From positions 1 to 64,000 of the forward strand of contig VEQH01000013.1 in NCBI GenBank assembly GCA_018883325.1: a stretch of DNA of 64,000 nt, given 5' to 3'. The position numbers and the translations under genes are program-made. Every line of letters starts with the position of its first letter. Positions within the stretch are counted from its first letter, which is position 1. The notes below the pieces were generated by a model, which was given only the letters and a program-made list of their open reading frames with translations, did not search any database and had not been told where the DNA came from. This DNA is from Flavobacteriales bacterium (lineage in GTDB: Bacteria > Bacteroidota > Bacteroidia > Flavobacteriales_D > Crocinitomicaceae). This document shows, piece by piece, positions 61,838 through 64,000 of this stretch.

Positions 61838-62656
61838 TTAATTTTTGATGCTAATCAGCTTAAATTTTGAGATTTTTTTTCCTCCACTGAAATAAAAATC
61901 GGAACCAACAATTTGAAAATCTTGAAATTCAGCCAAGGATTTATTGCTTAATTTATTGTTTTCATTGGAACTAATACTTGTGAATGTCATTGTTTGATTA
62001 TTTAATCCAATGATATTATCTTTTGAAAAAGCAAAACTTTTAGCTGTTTTAGTAAAGGTATTGCTCCAATTTAGCATTTGGTCAAATTCATAGATTTGTT
62101 CTGAATCGTATAAATATAGTTTGTTTTGATGCTCTTCCATTCCAACTAATTCTGATTTGATGGAAGCGATACCTGCAAAATTCTCAACTTTTTGAATGAT
62201 TTTGTCTTGAATTAAATCAATTAACAAAATACTCGAGTTGAATTGATCGTAAATCCAAACTAAATTCGGTCGATTTGAAACTGCTATGAATTTGGCAAAA
62301 CTTATTCCATATTGATCTAAAAATTTACATTTTCCATTGATTGTCAATGTATTGTCCATTATGCAAATACTCTGTTGTTCTGCTGAAAAAAGTGCAATTT
62401 TCATTGAATTAATTGCTGAAATCTGAGAGATTTCGCCTAACGATTTTATACTTTGAGTGAAAATTTGCTTTCCTGTTGAATCAATTTTTGTAATAGTGTT
62501 TCCTTGTTGAACGATAAGATTTCCGATGTTGTCGATCGTCCAGTTATTGATTTCTTCTTTATAATAAAATTCTTTAATTAATTTGATATCAGCTGTTTGT
62601 GACCAATAGAAATTAGTAAATAAAGTAATAAAAAGAATGAATTTTATTTTTCGCAT
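61838..62656 (-). CDS. Hypothetical exported beta-propeller-like protein
   Basis: A 272-residue exported protein. The signal peptide is residues 1-19 (RKIKFILFITLFTNFYWSQ). The mature part is a chain of short strands with NGKCKF-, NLVWIYDQFNSSILLIDLI- and NKLYLYDSEQIYEFDQML-like units, suggesting a small beta-propeller in which each blade tracks a value. I do not recognise a named family. It lies 52 bp upstream of the kinase gene and 17 bp downstream of the GH3-family gene on the same strand. Confidence 0.6.
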   Translation of the reverse strand: MRKIKFILFITLFTNFYWSQTADIKLIKEFYYKEEINNWTIDNIGNLIVQQGNTITKIDSTGKQIFTQSIKSLGEISQISAINSMKIALFSAEQQSICIMDNTLTINGKCKFLDQYGISFAKFIAVSNRPNLVWIYDQFNSSILLIDLIQDKIIQKVENFAGIASIKSELVGMEEHQNKLYLYDSEQIYEFDQMLNWSNTFTKTAKSFAFSKDNIIGLNNQTMTFTSISSNENNKLSNKSLAEFQDFQIVGSDFYFSGGKKISKFKLISIKN

Positions 62657-62673
62657 AACTTGATTTGATGAAG

Positions 62674-64000
62674 TTACGAAATCAATTGCAGAATTTGTTC
62701 CAAAATCGTTCGATTGTTCATTAAGCGTGGAACTTTGTGCTGACCTCCAAGCTTTCCCATGTTTTTAAGCCACAATTGAAATGTTCCAGCAGGTGCAAAA
62801 TGAAAGCATGGAAAATCAATATTTAAACTTTCAAATCGCTTCGCATCATAATCCGCATTGGCTTTTTTCAATTCAAGATCCAAGGTTTTTTTAAATTGCT
62901 CAATATCTTTTGGTTCTTCTTCAAATTCAATAATCCATTCGTGGCAACCTGTTGAATTTTCGTTGGTGAATTTAGGTGCAACGGTAAAATCTCTTATCGA
63001 ACATTGAAGTGTGCGACACGTTGCTGTAATGGCTGTTTCGGCATGTTCAACAATCAATTTTTCGCCAAAAGCATTGATAAAATGTGAAATGCGACCTGTT
63101 ACGATGAAACGATAGGGTTTGATACTAGTAAAACGTATCGTGTCGCCAATGATATAGCGCCACAAACCTGAAGAAGTAGAAATAACGAGTGCGTATTCTA
63201 CATTCGTTTTGACATCTGCCAATGTGAAAACATTTTCTGATTCCAAGCCTTTAAATTCATTCATTGGAATAAATTCATAAAACACTTGAGAATCTGTCAA
63301 TAGCAATAAATCTTTGGTTTCAAGTTGGTCCTGTAAGCCGAAATATCCTTCCGATGAATTGTAGGATTCAACATAATTTATCGGTGAACCAATCAATTTA
63401 CTGAAAGTCAAAGCGTAAGGTGCAAAATTCATACCGCCGTGAATGTACAATTCGAGGTTCGGCCAAACTTCAATTATCGTTTTTTTACCAGAAATTTCTA
63501 ATACTTTTTTAAGTAGGAGCGAGGTCCAGCTTGGAACACCAGCAATGATGCAAATATTTTCCTCAATCACGGCATGCGCCATTTTGTCGAGTTTTTCTTC
63601 CCAATTGCTTAAAAGTGCAATTTCTTTCTTCGGAGAGCGACGTAATTCTGTCCACCAAGGTAGGTGATTTATAATGATTGCAGATAAATCTCCAATAAAT
63701 ATTCCTTCGCTGTTGGTGATTACTTCGCCACTCCCCCCAATTATTAAATGCTTGGAATTGTATAGTTTGCGATTCGGAAGATTCGTGTAATATTGTGCCA
63801 AAAGATCTTTACCTCCTGCGTAATGATTTTCAAAAAGTGATTCTTTGGAAATTGGTAAAATTTTAATTCTATCAGCGGTTGTTCCAGAAGATTTAGCAAA
63901 CCAAGTTGTTTTACCTGGCCAAAGTAAATTGTCTTCCCCCTTGATAGTTCGATCAATCCAAGGTTTTAAGGTTCCATAATCTTGCAATGGAACTTTTTGT
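62674..64000 (-). CDS. GH3 auxin-responsive-promoter family protein (5' end outside window)
   Basis: The C-terminal ~440 residues of a GH3/JAR-type acyl-adenylate-forming protein; the reading frame stays open to base 64000, so roughly the first 60 residues are cut off. The ATP-binding motif is KTTWFAKSSGTTADRIKILP, and the second nucleotide motif is ESYNSSEGYFGLQDQ, followed by YALVISTSSGLWRYIIGDTI and FRFIVTGRISHFINAFGEKL. Plant GH3 enzymes conjugate amino acids to hormones; bacterial members are uncharacterised and probably ligate an amine to an acyl group. Common in Bacteroidota next to housekeeping genes. Confidence 0.9.
   Translation of the reverse strand, partial: QKVPLQDYGTLKPWIDRTIKGEDNLLWPGKTTWFAKSSGTTADRIKILPISKESLFENHYAGGKDLLAQYYTNLPNRKLYNSKHLIIGGSGEVITNSEGIFIGDLSAIIINHLPWWTELRRSPKKEIALLSNWEEKLDKMAHAVIEENICIIAGVPSWTSLLLKKVLEISGKKTIIEVWPNLELYIHGGMNFAPYALTFSKLIGSPINYVESYNSSEGYFGLQDQLETKDLLLLTDSQVFYEFIPMNEFKGLESENVFTLADVKTNVEYALVISTSSGLWRYIIGDTIRFTSIKPYRFIVTGRISHFINAFGEKLIVEHAETAITATCRTLQCSIRDFTVAPKFTNENSTGCHEWIIEFEEEPKDIEQFKKTLDLELKKANADYDAKRFESLNIDFPCFHFAPAGTFQLWLKNMGKLGGQHKVPRLMNNRTILEQILQLIS

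Overview
The window is AT-rich DNA (G+C about one third, judged by eye) from a member of the Bacteroidota, most likely order Flavobacteriales. Four things point there: secreted proteins with C-terminal type IX secretion (T9SS) sorting tails, a short primary sigma factor without region 1.1, promoter -7 boxes of the TAnnTTTG type, and Bacteroidota-only families. I see no rRNA or tRNA gene and cannot name the genus.

Layout. 1-9.0 kb: a cut-short lipoprotein, a CPA2 cation/proton antiporter, two small orphan proteins, a GNAT enzyme, a T9SS subtilase, TrmD and an aldehyde dehydrogenase. 9.1-13.1 kb: an accessory segment with an Xre-RES toxin-antitoxin pair, then a GNAT/polysaccharide-deacetylase pair lying between two direct ~130-bp repeats that can fold like integron attC sites. 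13.3-15.1 kb: primary sigma factor, a terminator and a MITE with a 5-bp target duplication. 15.1-27.6 kb: a starch/maltodextrin locus without SusC/SusD: an NrtR-type regulator facing a sugar kinase, secreted GH13, MFS transporter, beta-phosphoglucomutase, GH65 phosphorylase, T9SS GH13, and a T9SS protein whose domain order (swivelling His domain, then ATP-grasp) resembles alpha-glucan water dikinase. 27.6-30.5 kb: an internally deleted DUF4062/AAA_4 remnant, a DCC protein, an M1 peptidase and a possible 26-residue peptide. 30.5-46.7 kb: mostly housekeeping (transaldolase, yidC, pyrG, cysteine desulfurase, glycosyltransferase, NADP-isocitrate dehydrogenase, tatA-purE, heme A synthase, CaiB/BaiF transferase), interrupted by a second MITE with a 6-bp duplication. 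46.7-48.5 kb: an arsR operon without an efflux pump, split by a ~150-bp repeat that recurs in inverted orientation at 40.3 kb. 48.6-64 kb: a T9SS protein, HD hydrolase, NUMOD4/HNH protein, two related DUF4836-like proteins, a SRAP protein, cation efflux, MutA, a WG-repeat gene frameshifted at a G6 tract, a CDGSH fusion protein, HldD, deoxynucleoside kinase and a GH3-family protein cut by the window edge.

How the genes work together. The clearest pathway is starch use: secreted amylases (and perhaps a glucan-binding dikinase-like protein) act outside, the MFS carrier imports maltose, GH65 phosphorolysis gives glucose plus beta-glucose-1-phosphate, beta-phosphoglucomutase makes glucose-6-phosphate, and the BadF-type kinase may phosphorylate the free glucose.

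Most unusual: the dikinase-like secreted protein, the cassette-like repeats at 10.1 and 13.0 kb, two unrelated MITEs sharing an internal 25-bp sequence, and five promoter boxes 3-5 nt upstream of start codons, which suggests leaderless mRNAs.
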